This document shows, piece after piece, positions 35,804 through 43,829 of a DNA stretch of 64,000 nucleotides (position 1 is the stretch's first letter; every line of letters begins with the position of its first letter). The stretch covers positions 201,414 to 265,413 of the forward strand of contig CAWJKY010000002.1 of NCBI GenBank assembly GCA_963843565.1, read 5' to 3'. The notes below the pieces were generated by a model that worked only from the letters and a program-made list of their open reading frames with translations, made no database searches and was not told where the DNA came from. The DNA comes from DASZQY01 sp963843565 (GTDB lineage Bacteria > Pseudomonadota > Alphaproteobacteria > Rhizobiales > Kaistiaceae). Made by a program: the position numbers and the translations under genes.

Positions 35804-36808
35804 CTATTCCGGCCGGACGCGTGGATCGACCAGCGGGTGCAACAGATCGATGATGAAGATAGCGCCGGCCACCGCCATGATCGAGATGCACGAGATCGCC
35901 AGCACAACGCCGGTGTCGCCGCCGTTGACGGCCCGCACCAGGAGCGAGCCGAGACCGGGATAGGTGAAGACCTGCTCGGTGATAACCGTACCCGAGAAGA
36001 TCGCGCCCAACGTCATCGCCAGCGCCGTCATCTGCGGCACCACGGCGTTGCGAATGACGTACGATCTCACAATCCGCCCCTCCTTGACGCCGGCGAGCTC
36101 AGCATAGGTCACGTAGTCCTCGGTCACGACATTGGAGACCAGAGCGCGCATCCCGAGGAACCACGTGCCGATGCCCACAAGCACCAGCGACGCTGCCGGC
36201 AAGATCGAGTAATGCAGGATCGACATGACGAACTCCGGGGTCCAGCCGGGGCGCACGTTCATGGCGAAGCCGCCGCTGATCGGCAGAACCGGCCACAGGA
36301 AGCCGAAGATGATCACCATCAGGAAGGCGACGATGTAATACGGGATTGGTTGGATGCCGATGGCGACGATGCCAAACGCCTTCAGCAACCGCGAGTCCTG
36401 GAAATATCCGGCGAGCCCGCCAGCGATATTGCCGAGCAGCCACGTGACGACCACCGCCACGGTGAGCAGACCGACCGTCCACGGCAACGCCAACATCACC
36501 AAGTCCATGGCCGGCGTCGGAAAAGCAATCAGCGACGGCCCGAAGTTCAGCATGAACAGATGGCCGATGAAGTTGAGATACTGCTGCCACAGCGGCACGT
36601 TGAGCCCGAACAGCTCGGTCAACGTATCGCGCAGCATCTTGATGGATTCCGGGCTCGAGGCCGAACGCCCCGTGACCTGCATGATGATCTGGTCGACCGG
36701 GCTGATCGGCGACACATGCGCCACCAGGAAGGCGATCGAACAGCCGCAGTAGATGACGGCAACCAGTTGCACGAGCCGCTTCAGGGCGAAAAGCAGGTAA
36801 GCCTTCAT
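35804..36808 (-). CDS. Opp/Dpp-type ABC permease (DppB-like)
   Basis: A 334-residue permease starting with MKAYLLFALKRLVQLVAVI, the typical first helix of DppB-like proteins. About six further hydrophobic segments and the coupling loop VVTEDYVTYAELAGVKEGRIV follow. It is separated from the binding-protein gene by 168 bases that contain a strong hairpin. Confidence 0.92.
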   Translation of the reverse strand: MKAYLLFALKRLVQLVAVIYCGCSIAFLVAHVSPISPVDQIIMQVTGRSASSPESIKMLRDTLTELFGLNVPLWQQYLNFIGHLFMLNFGPSLIAFPTPAMDLVMLALPWTVGLLTVAVVVTWLLGNIAGGLAGYFQDSRLLKAFGIVAIGIQPIPYYIVAFLMVIIFGFLWPVLPISGGFAMNVRPGWTPEFVMSILHYSILPAASLVLVGIGTWFLGMRALVSNVVTEDYVTYAELAGVKEGRIVRSYVIRNAVVPQMTALAMTLGAIFSGTVITEQVFTYPGLGSLLVRAVNGGDTGVVLAISCISIMAVAGAIFIIDLLHPLVDPRVRPE

Positions 36809-36919
36809 GCTCTGTCGTTCATCTCGAAGCGGTCAGACCCGTGTGTCTCACGCCCCGCACACCAGGTTTCTCGCCGTGGGGGGCGAAGGACAGGCCAGGC
36901 CAACATTGACGGGGCGGCA

Positions 36920-36958
36920 CCCCGCTTCGACACCACATGGCTGCGGTGCGAAGCGGGG
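36920..36958 (-). other. Hairpin after the Opp-type binding-protein gene
   Basis: On the transcribed strand CCCCGCTTCG pairs with CGAAGCGGGG, extended inward by CACC with GGTG, around a ten-base loop. It lies 18 bases after the binding-protein stop and has no T-run. Such structures often shield the 3' end of an abundant binding-protein mRNA and lower downstream permease expression. Confidence 0.7.
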
Positions 36959-36976
36959 ACCTCGGGATCGGGAGAC

Positions 36977-38884
36977 TTATTTCCCGGTCGGCTTGAGCTG
37001 GGTCACGATGTACTTCGAGTTGGCCCAGTTCGGAACGATGTTGGCGTAGGGGTTCTTCTCGGCGGTCGGCCAGCCGGTCCAATACCGCGTGTCGTAGGCC
37101 GAGAAGACGTTGAACGACATGATCGGAATGACCGGCATCTCGTCCACCATCAGCTTGATGAACTGATCGCCGAGGGCGACGTTGGCGTCGTGATCGCTGA
37201 AGTCGGTCTTGCGGACCTTCTCAATGATCGCGTCCAGACGCGGGTCGCTCCAGCGCTGCCAGTTGCGGGCCGTCTGCACCTCGCCGGGCTTGGCGAGGAA
37301 CTGCGAATGCCAGCTGTCGAGGAAGAAGCTGAGGTCGGGATTGCCGCCCCAGGTCTCGATCGACCAGGCCGTCGCCGCTTCATAGGTCCCGTTTGGCAGG
37401 TTCTGCGAGTAGATGTTGGGATCGGCGAACGCGGTCACGTCGATGCCCGCTTGCGTCCATTGCTGGGCGATGTCGGTGCCAAGCCGGTTGATCACGCCGT
37501 CGGTGAAGGTATTGAGCGTGAACTTGAACGGCTTGCCGTCCGGCATCATCCACTTGCCGCCCTGGTTGGTGAAGCCGGCCGCTTCCAGCAACTCGCTGGC
37601 AGCCTTCGGGTTCTTCTTCCACCAACCGAACCCGAACGACTTCTTGATGGCGGTCTCATCGGTCGGGATCGCGTCGCCGAACTGCGGCCGGACCTGGGCC
37701 GCGATCTGATCGCCAACCGTCGGATCGTACGGCTTGATCTTCTCCTTGCCCGTGTCGAGCGTGTAGTTGATCAGCCAGTCCTGCATCGGTGCGAAGTAGT
37801 CGTCCAGGTGGGTACCCGTCGGTGGCATGGCAATCGCGGAAAGCGTCGCCGCGCCGCGATAGGACGCCATCGACATTTCAACCGGATCGAGCAGCAGCGC
37901 CAGGGCCCAGCGCACGCGCTTGTCCTGGAACATGGGGTTCTGGTCGTTGAAGATGACCATCGGGAGCGTCGGATCCGGATGGGCGTACGGGAAGCCCGGG
38001 AACCATCCACGTGCCGTCGGGTCCTGCTTGGCGAGGCTGAACATGCCTTCCGGCGACAAGTCGTGGATCAGGTCGAGATCGCCGTTGACCATCTCGATCA
38101 GGCGCTTGTCGTTGGACGGAATCGACCGGTAGATCACGTACTTGGGCGCCGGCTCACCCCATTTGGCCATCGCCGTCTTGTCCCAGTCGGGACGGCGCTG
38201 CCAGATGTACCAGGCCCCGTTCGGGTCGAACGAGTGGAGCGTGTACGGCCCCAAGCTGACGGGCGGGTTGAACTTGAACGCCTTGATGTCCGCCTGCTTC
38301 TCGAAGACGTGCTTCGGCATGATCCAGGCGGCGTTCCAGCGCACCGAGAAGATAGCGTGGAAGCGTGCGTTGGGCGCCTTCAGCTTGAAGTGAACGGTGT
38401 AGGGATCGGGGCAATCGACGCTGGCGACGTTGGCCTGGAACGGCGCGCTCCACACCATGCCCGGATTCTTCATCTGTACCTCGACGGTGTATTTCACGTC
38501 GTCGCAGGTGAACTCGACGCCATCGCTCCACAGGATGCCCTTGCGCAGGTGGGCGGTCATCTCGGTGAAGTCGGCGTTGTACTCGGCTGGTCCCGTCGAC
38601 AGCTCGTTGTACGTTGACCCGTCGAGGCCGCTTTCCGGATCAATGAACCAGAGCGTGTCCATCACGAGCTGGTGCAGACCGGTCGACCAGCCCGCGCCAT
38701 CACCGGCGACCCAGATGTTGAAATTGTCCGGGCTCGCTGCCGGGTTCTCCGGATTGTTGATGATCAGAGTCTCGTTGCGCGGCAGATCGGTAATCGGCGG
38801 GGCGGCTGCATCCTGTGCAAGCGCCAACGTACCGAACCCGACTGCGGCGACAGCGGTCACCGCAAGCGTCTTCCATCTAAGCAT
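36977..38884 (-). CDS. Extracellular solute-binding protein, family 5
   Basis: A 635-residue Opp-type binding protein with a signal peptide (TLAVTAVAAVGFGTLALAQ). The SBP_bac_5 pattern is present: YNADFTEMTAHLRKGILWSDG near residue 105, followed by a DVKYTVE segment. It is longer than most peptide-binding relatives. Related proteins in Thermotoga and rhizobia bind oligosaccharides. The start is ATG 38884 with GGGAGGAA upstream. It leads the ABC operon, and the 38972 operator lies 88 bases before its start. The ligand is inferred to be an arabino-oligosaccharide, from the shared operator with the GH51 gene. Confidence 0.9.
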   Translation of the reverse strand: MLRWKTLAVTAVAAVGFGTLALAQDAAAPPITDLPRNETLIINNPENPAASPDNFNIWVAGDGAGWSTGLHQLVMDTLWFIDPESGLDGSTYNELSTGPAEYNADFTEMTAHLRKGILWSDGVEFTCDDVKYTVEVQMKNPGMVWSAPFQANVASVDCPDPYTVHFKLKAPNARFHAIFSVRWNAAWIMPKHVFEKQADIKAFKFNPPVSLGPYTLHSFDPNGAWYIWQRRPDWDKTAMAKWGEPAPKYVIYRSIPSNDKRLIEMVNGDLDLIHDLSPEGMFSLAKQDPTARGWFPGFPYAHPDPTLPMVIFNDQNPMFQDKRVRWALALLLDPVEMSMASYRGAATLSAIAMPPTGTHLDDYFAPMQDWLINYTLDTGKEKIKPYDPTVGDQIAAQVRPQFGDAIPTDETAIKKSFGFGWWKKNPKAASELLEAAGFTNQGGKWMMPDGKPFKFTLNTFTDGVINRLGTDIAQQWTQAGIDVTAFADPNIYSQNLPNGTYEAATAWSIETWGGNPDLSFFLDSWHSQFLAKPGEVQTARNWQRWSDPRLDAIIEKVRKTDFSDHDANVALGDQFIKLMVDEMPVIPIMSFNVFSAYDTRYWTGWPTAEKNPYANIVPNWANSKYIVTQLKPTGK

Positions 38885-38971
38885 GTGACATTCCTCCCTT
38901 GAGGCGCTTCCCACGGCGCCCGCAACGTTCATGCTATATAAAGAGGGAGGGGAGTCAAAAAGAAACGATAT

Positions 38972-38990
38972 ATATCAACTAGCCTGATAC
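38972..38990. promoter_or_regulatory. Operator ATATCA-N7-TGATAC before the ABC operon
   Basis: Same motif as before the GH51 gene with one mismatch (A for G at the first base). The spacer is ACTAGCC. It lies in the divergent promoter region between the leftward ABC operon and the rightward ArsR-like regulator, in an AT-rich stretch (38935-38985) that probably contains the ABC promoter. Confidence 0.65.
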
Positions 38991-39150
38991 GGACGGCAGC
39001 CGAATACGGCACATCTACGCCACTCTCCACCACTGCCGCGGGCCCGCGCGCACCAGTGGAAAATCCTCACTCGAAGAATCATACGACAAACGCAGAAGGC
39101 GGGCCGCGACCCTGGCAGCCCTGCGAACCCCTTGAGTTTGGGGCCACATG

Positions 39151-39177
39151 GACAGTATCAGATGTTCTGATACTGTC
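39151..39177. promoter_or_regulatory. Long perfect palindrome (autoregulatory operator) before the ArsR-like gene
   Basis: Eleven-base arms (GACAGTATCAG and its complement) surround a five-base centre. The inner part is GTATCA-N7-TGATAC, identical in half-sites and spacing to the operator before the GH51 gene. It lies 22 bases before the start codon of the regulator. Confidence 0.8.
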
Positions 39178-39199
39178 GCCTGCCGTCCCGGAACCGAAA

Positions 39200-40129
39200 A
39201 TGAAACCGAACTTCCTCACCGTAAATCCCGAGCAGAACATCGACGTTCTCAAAGGGCTGGCCTCACCGATCCGCGTTTCGATCCTCAAGGCGCTGCACGC
39301 CAGCGGCAAGCTCAACGTGAATCAGCTGAGCGCGCAGCTCGGTCTGCCCCAGTCGACGGTGGCGACCAACGTCCAGATGCTCGAGGAAGCCGGGCTCATC
39401 ACCACTGAGACGGTCAAAGCGAAGAAGGGCCATCAGAAGATTTGCGCGGCGCGCTACGACGAGGTCATCGTGCGCTTTCAAACCGACAAGGCGCCGCCGA
39501 AATCCAACGTCGTCGAGGTCGCCATGCCCCTCGGGCTGTTCACCAGCGTCGACGTCAGCGCGCCTTGCGGCCTGTGCTCGACCGAAGGGGTCATCGGGCT
39601 CCTCGACGTTCCCGACTCCTTCCTCGATCCCGATCGCGTCAGGGCGGCGCTCCTCTGGTTCGGCCGCGGCCACGTCGAATACAAGTTTCCCAACAACGCC
39701 AAACTGCTCAACACGCAAGTCACCTCCATCGAGTTCGCCATGGAACTGTCGTCCGAGGTGCCCGGCACCAATCTCGACTGGCCATCGGACATCACCCTGT
39801 GGGTCAACGACCTGCCGGTCGGCACCTGGACTTCGCCCGGCGACTACGGCGACAAGCGCGGCGTCTACACCCCGAGCTGGTGGAAGCTGGAAGGCTCGCA
39901 GTACGGCAAGCTCAAGACCTGGCGGGTGAGCAAGCGCGGCAGCTACATCGACGGCGTGCGCATTTCCGATGTCACCATCGGCCAGCTCGCCTTGCCGTCG
40001 CACACCTCAATCCGCATGCGGATCGGTATCGGCGAGAAGGCCACCCACCCCGGAGGGGTCAACATCTTCGGCAAGGGCTTTGGCAACTACAGCCACGACA
40101 TCGTCATGCGGCTGCACCTCGACCAGTAG
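39200..40129 (+). CDS. ArsR-like HTH transcriptional regulator with large C-terminal domain
   Basis: A 309-residue protein. Residues 15-90 form an ArsR-like winged helix (LKGLASPIRVSILKALHASG, LSAQLGLPQSTVATNVQMLE). About 200 residues of beta-rich domain follow (PSDITLWVNDLPVGTW, YTPSWWKLEG, GGVNIFGKGFGNY), probably the effector-binding part. I prefer ATG 39200: the alternative start at 39056 would put the perfect palindrome inside the coding region. It probably represses itself, the divergent ABC operon and abfA through GTATCA-N7-TGATAC. The effector is likely arabinose or an arabino-oligosaccharide (inference). Confidence 0.82.
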   Translation: MKPNFLTVNPEQNIDVLKGLASPIRVSILKALHASGKLNVNQLSAQLGLPQSTVATNVQMLEEAGLITTETVKAKKGHQKICAARYDEVIVRFQTDKAPPKSNVVEVAMPLGLFTSVDVSAPCGLCSTEGVIGLLDVPDSFLDPDRVRAALLWFGRGHVEYKFPNNAKLLNTQVTSIEFAMELSSEVPGTNLDWPSDITLWVNDLPVGTWTSPGDYGDKRGVYTPSWWKLEGSQYGKLKTWRVSKRGSYIDGVRISDVTIGQLALPSHTSIRMRIGIGEKATHPGGVNIFGKGFGNYSHDIVMRLHLDQ

Positions 40130-40303
40130 CGCGCCATCGCCACCACAGGTTCGGCGTCGGGTCAGGGGATTGGCGACCGCGGCCATCCGTGCACGTGTCC
40201 GCAATCCGACGTCACACCTCGCGGCTGCGTGCCTTCCGCGGGTTTTCCGCAACCCCTGGATCTGCCGATTCTGACCGGCGCATCCGGCGCGGTCACCGTC
40301 TGG

Positions 40304-40317
40304 TGATAGCGCTTACA
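40304..40317. promoter_or_regulatory. LacI-type operator candidate before the first CUT1 operon
   Basis: TGATAGCGCTTACA resembles the common LacI-family operator TGTAAGCGCTTACA (two mismatches) with the palindromic core AGCGCT. It lies about 90 bases before the binding-protein start and just upstream of a TTGACA box. Confidence 0.45.
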
Positions 40318-40334
40318 TTCAGGGTGGCCCTTCA

Positions 40335-40366
40335 TTGACATGCGCACCTCAAGATGCGCATTTTAG
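40335..40366 (+). promoter_or_regulatory. Putative promoter of the first CUT1 operon
   Basis: A perfect TTGACA hexamer lies at 40335. The -10 region is less clear, with CATTTTAG about 18 bases on. TGCGCA is repeated at 40341 and 40355 between the two boxes, a possible binding site. The downstream ORF starts at 40409 with GGGAGGG upstream. Confidence 0.4.
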
Positions 40367-40408
40367 AACGTGTCTCGCGTGGGCGGGACGCAAGGGAGGG
40401 AAATCGAT

Positions 40409-41662
40409 ATGCGTTTCAAATCACTGGGAGCGCTTGCGCTAGCGGCCAGTCTGCTCGCGTCGGGTGCAATGGCCGCCGATGTCACGGTGCGGATGCTCTA
40501 CATCGGCGATACCAAGGCCTACAACGACATCCTCAACCAGGCCGCCGACGCCTTCATGAAGCTGCACCCCAACGTGAAGGTTGTGCTGCAGCCGATGGAA
40601 AACGAGGCCCTCAAGGCCAAGCTTCCGACCATGCTTCAGTCGAACGAAGCTCCGGATATCTTCACCAGCTGGGGCGGCGGCGTCATGCTCGCCCATGAGG
40701 AGGCGGGTTACCTCGCCGATCTCTCGAGCGAGAAGGCCAACCTCGCCAAGATCGTGGTTCCGGCGGCGATCACTGCCTTCCAGGTTGACGGCAAACAGGT
40801 TGGTGTGGCGACCGACCTCAGCCTGGTCTCGATCTATGTGAACAAGCCGCTGCTCGAGAAGGGCGGCGTCAAGCTCGATGAGTTGAAAACCTGGGATGGC
40901 TTTCTTGGCGCGATCAAGAAGCTGAAGGCGGCCGGCATCACACCGTTGCTGACCGGCGGCAAGGACCAGTGGCCACTGCAGTTCTATCTCGGCTATCTCC
41001 TGCTCCGCGAAGGCGGCGCCAGCGCCGTGGACGACGTCAAGAAGAACGGCTTCAACAGCCCGGCATTCCTGGCCGCCGCGAAAGACCTGATTGAACTTGG
41101 CAAGCTCGAGCCGTTCCAGGAGGGCTGGCTCAGCAAGACCTGGCCGGATTCAGCCGGGCAGTTCGGCGACGGAGAAGGCGCCATGTACCTGATGGGCAAC
41201 TGGATCATCTCCCAGCAGGCCCAGGACGCCAAGGACGGCAAGGGCATTGGGGCGGCCGATCTGGCGATCGTTCCGTTCCCGGCCAACGTCCCGGGCGGTA
41301 TGGGCGCCGGCACCGAGACGCTCGGCGGCATCTCCGGCTACGAGGTCAACGCGAACGCTCCGCCCGAGGCCGCGCAGTTCCTCGAGTTCTGGGCGTCGCG
41401 GGCACAGCAGAAGGCGGTTGCCGAGGCGGGCCTCAATATCCCGTCGGCGATCGGCGCCGATCAGGATCTGGTGGACCCGCAGCTGCAGGCGATCGCCATG
41501 CAGATTGCGGCTTCGTCGAAGCACCAGAACTTCCTCGATCAGGATCTCGGTCCCGATGTCGGCAAGGTCTTCAACGACGTCGCTACGGCCCTCGCAGCAG
41601 GCAAGACGACGCCTGAGGAAGCCGCCGCCGCGCTTGACGAAGCCTTGAACAACAGCAAGTAG
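40409..41662 (+). CDS. CUT1 sugar ABC transporter, substrate-binding protein (system 1)
   Basis: A 417-residue SBP_bac_1 protein with a signal peptide (MRFKSLGALALAASLLASGAM, cleavage near AMA-ADV). It has features of sugar binders: APDIFTSWGGG near residue 90, the sugar-site region GVATDLSLVSIYVNK, and GAMYLMGNWI later. Two permease genes follow, with a strong hairpin between the binding protein and the first permease. No ATPase gene is in this operon. The substrate is unknown; the flanking genes suggest a plant-wall oligosaccharide. Confidence 0.92.
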   Translation: MRFKSLGALALAASLLASGAMAADVTVRMLYIGDTKAYNDILNQAADAFMKLHPNVKVVLQPMENEALKAKLPTMLQSNEAPDIFTSWGGGVMLAHEEAGYLADLSSEKANLAKIVVPAAITAFQVDGKQVGVATDLSLVSIYVNKPLLEKGGVKLDELKTWDGFLGAIKKLKAAGITPLLTGGKDQWPLQFYLGYLLLREGGASAVDDVKKNGFNSPAFLAAAKDLIELGKLEPFQEGWLSKTWPDSAGQFGDGEGAMYLMGNWIISQQAQDAKDGKGIGAADLAIVPFPANVPGGMGAGTETLGGISGYEVNANAPPEAAQFLEFWASRAQQKAVAEAGLNIPSAIGADQDLVDPQLQAIAMQIAASSKHQNFLDQDLGPDVGKVFNDVATALAAGKTTPEEAAAALDEALNNSK

Positions 41663-41684
41663 GCACGTCTTCCACATCCACGTT

Positions 41685-41713
41685 GAGGCCCCGGCGCTTG
41701 TCGCCGGGGCCTC
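41685..41713 (+). other. Hairpin after binding-protein gene, system 1
   Basis: Perfect 12-base stem GAGGCCCCGGCG with its complement around a five-base loop, 22 bases after the stop. No T-run. Placed between binding protein and first permease like the other three in this window. Confidence 0.8.
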
Positions 41714-41740
41714 GGCCATACACCGCCGGTTACGATAGAG

Positions 41741-42652
41741 ATGGCCGAAATCGCGCAACGACTGCCGTTTTCCGCTTCACTCCGCGACCAGCGCGGCTGG
41801 AAGACGGCGGTGATCTTCGCCGCCCCGGCCCTCATCCTGTTCACGATGTTCATCGTGTTGCCGGTCTTCGACGCGGCCAGCGCGTCGTTCTACAACTGGA
41901 ACGGCCTCCGCGCGCCCTCCGCGGACAAGTTCATCGGTCTGCACAACTTTCAGCAGCTCCTCGGCAACACGACGTTCCGGCGCGCCATCGGCAACACCGG
42001 ATTGCTGATTCTGGTGTCGCTGTTCATCCAGCTGCCGCTGGCGCTGGCGATGGCAACGCTGCTCGCCAAACGGCGCTTCGGCACCGTCGCGTTCCGGATG
42101 ATCTTCTTCCTGCCGTTCATCCTCGCCGACATCGCGGCGGGCCTCATCTTTCACTACGTCTTCGACGGCGATGTCGGGCTGGTGTCGCTGATAAGCGAGT
42201 CGATGGGTTTCGGCCCAATCGCGCTGCTGGCGGACCGGGACCTCGCGATCATCACCATCCTGGTCGCGGCGACGTGGAAGTATTTCGGCTTCCACATGAT
42301 GCTCTACATCGCCGGCATGCAGGCGATCGACCGCAGCCTCTACGAGGCAGCGGAGATCGACGGCGCCAACGCCTGGCAACAGTTCTGGCACGTCACCGTG
42401 CCGGGCATCGTCTCGACGATCCGCCTGTCGATCTTCTTCGCCATTCTCGGCTGCCTCCAGTTCTTCGACCTGATCGTGCCGTTGACCGGCGGCGGCCCGC
42501 TGAACGGCTCGCACACGATCGTCTCCTTCCTTTACTATTTCGGGATCGTCCGCATGCGGGTCGGCTTCGGCGACGCGGTCGGCGTGACGCTGTTCCTCGT
42601 CTGCGTGGCCGTGGCGCTGGCGTACCGCCGCTGGGTGATGCGCAATGACTGA
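41741..42652 (+). CDS. CUT1 sugar ABC transporter permease (system 1, MalF-like)
   Basis: A 303-residue permease with about six hydrophobic segments (first FAAPALILFTMFIVLPVF). The EAA coupling loop reads EAAEIDGANAWQQFWHVTVP. The MalF-type domain contains PLTGGGPLNGSHT. It overlaps the next permease by eight bases. It lacks a dedicated ATPase partner in the operon. Confidence 0.93.
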   Translation: MAEIAQRLPFSASLRDQRGWKTAVIFAAPALILFTMFIVLPVFDAASASFYNWNGLRAPSADKFIGLHNFQQLLGNTTFRRAIGNTGLLILVSLFIQLPLALAMATLLAKRRFGTVAFRMIFFLPFILADIAAGLIFHYVFDGDVGLVSLISESMGFGPIALLADRDLAIITILVAATWKYFGFHMMLYIAGMQAIDRSLYEAAEIDGANAWQQFWHVTVPGIVSTIRLSIFFAILGCLQFFDLIVPLTGGGPLNGSHTIVSFLYYFGIVRMRVGFGDAVGVTLFLVCVAVALAYRRWVMRND

Positions 42653-43520
42653 TCAGGTTCTTCCCATGGCCCGGTCCGTTCCCGACAAGGCGCAATTCGC
42701 TAACCCCATGGGCGCGCTTGTCCGCCTGCTCGTGCTGTTCACGGTGTCGGGTTTCGTGCTCATACCGTTGCTGGCCACCGCCCTCGGCGGCCTGAAGACC
42801 AAGGGCGAACTGCGCACCAACCCGTTCGGGCTGCCCGCACACTGGCTGTGGTCAAACTACGCCGAGGTGCTCTCCAGGCCGCATGTCTGGGAGATGCTCG
42901 GCAATTCCCTGAACGTCGGCATCTGGACGGTTCTTCTCACCCTCGCCATCGCCGCCCCCGCCGCCTTCGCCTTCGCCCACCTCAAGTTCTTCGGCGAGCA
43001 GCTGCTGTTCAACTATCTGATCCTCGGGCTGACCTTCCCGTTCGCCACCGCGATCCTGCCGCTGTTCCTGAAGATTCGCGATCTTGGCCTGCTCGACACG
43101 CACTGGGGCATCATCCTGCCGCAGGTCGCATTCGGACTGGCGAGCAGCGTGCTGCTCATGCGCAACGCGTTTCGGCAGATACCGAACGAGCTGGTTGAGG
43201 CCGCCCTCGTCGACGGCGCCTCGTACGCGCGGATATTCTGGTCGATCATCATGCCGCTGTCCCTGCCCATCATCTCGACGGTCGCGATCATCACGTTCGT
43301 CACCAGCTGGAACAATTACCTGCTACCGCTGGTCGTCCTGAACACGCCCAGGCAATACACGTGGCCGCTCGGCCTGATGGAGTTCCAGGGTCTGTATGCG
43401 ACCGACTGGCCGAAGATCCTCACCTACATCACGGTGACGATTACACCGGCGATCGCCGTGTTCCTGATCGCGCAGAAGTACATCGTCGCCGGTCTGACCG
43501 CAGGCGCGGTGAAGGCGTAA
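42645..43520 (+). CDS. CUT1 sugar ABC transporter permease (system 1, MalG-like)
   Basis: A 291-residue permease with the MalG-type pattern: hydrophobic start, LKFFGEQLLFNYLIL and the EAA loop VEAALVDGASYARIFWSII. It ends in QKYIVAGLTAGAVK, the usual C-terminus of this family. It is the last gene of the system 1 operon; a 309-base gap with palindromes follows. Confidence 0.93.
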   Translation: MTDQVLPMARSVPDKAQFANPMGALVRLLVLFTVSGFVLIPLLATALGGLKTKGELRTNPFGLPAHWLWSNYAEVLSRPHVWEMLGNSLNVGIWTVLLTLAIAAPAAFAFAHLKFFGEQLLFNYLILGLTFPFATAILPLFLKIRDLGLLDTHWGIILPQVAFGLASSVLLMRNAFRQIPNELVEAALVDGASYARIFWSIIMPLSLPIISTVAIITFVTSWNNYLLPLVVLNTPRQYTWPLGLMEFQGLYATDWPKILTYITVTITPAIAVFLIAQKYIVAGLTAGAVKA

Positions 43521-43612
43521 GCGGCGTCCGCGCGGGGACCCCCGCGCCCCGTCCGCCGCCCCGTTTCCTCAACCCTTCCAATCAGGGCCTTGCGCGCTGC
43601 ATGCGTCCGTGG

Positions 43613-43639
43613 CCTAATGCGTTAGGAAAAGCTTTTCCT
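43613..43639. promoter_or_regulatory. Overlapping palindromes before the second CUT1 operon
   Basis: AGGAAAAGCTTTTCCT (43624-43639) is a perfect 16-base palindrome. It overlaps a second one, CCTAA-TGCG-TTAGG (43613-43626). It lies about 190 bases before the binding-protein start in an otherwise gene-free 309-base region. The LacI regulator encoded at the end of this operon is the obvious candidate to bind it. Confidence 0.6.
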
Positions 43640-43829
43640 TGGCGGGAACCTTAGGGTTCTCGCTAACCAATCTGGGCCGAAGAAGAGCCTTTTCCGGGAG
43701 GACGACAGGGAGCGTTCACGCCCGCCCCAGCGCGACCGACCGACGTTCGGCTGTTCCCGAAAGCCGTCGCGGGTGGTCGCGCGGGCGCCGCGCGACACGA
43801 CGGAGAATTCATTTCAGGGAGGAAAGCAC

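Noticed and set aside
34160..38617. A 1485-codon open frame on the plus strand opposite the Opp-type ABC genes
   Set aside because: It is antisense to five well-recognised genes and has His/Arg/Asp-rich composition, typical of high-GC antisense frames.
39056..39199. Upstream start for the ArsR-like regulator
   Set aside because: It would place the perfect operator palindrome within the coding region and add 48 residues unlike the family. The ATG at 39200 begins directly before the winged helix.
43521..43829. Small gene in the gap before system 2
   Set aside because: The open frames here are short, lack ribosome sites and cover the palindromes. The region reads as a promoter.
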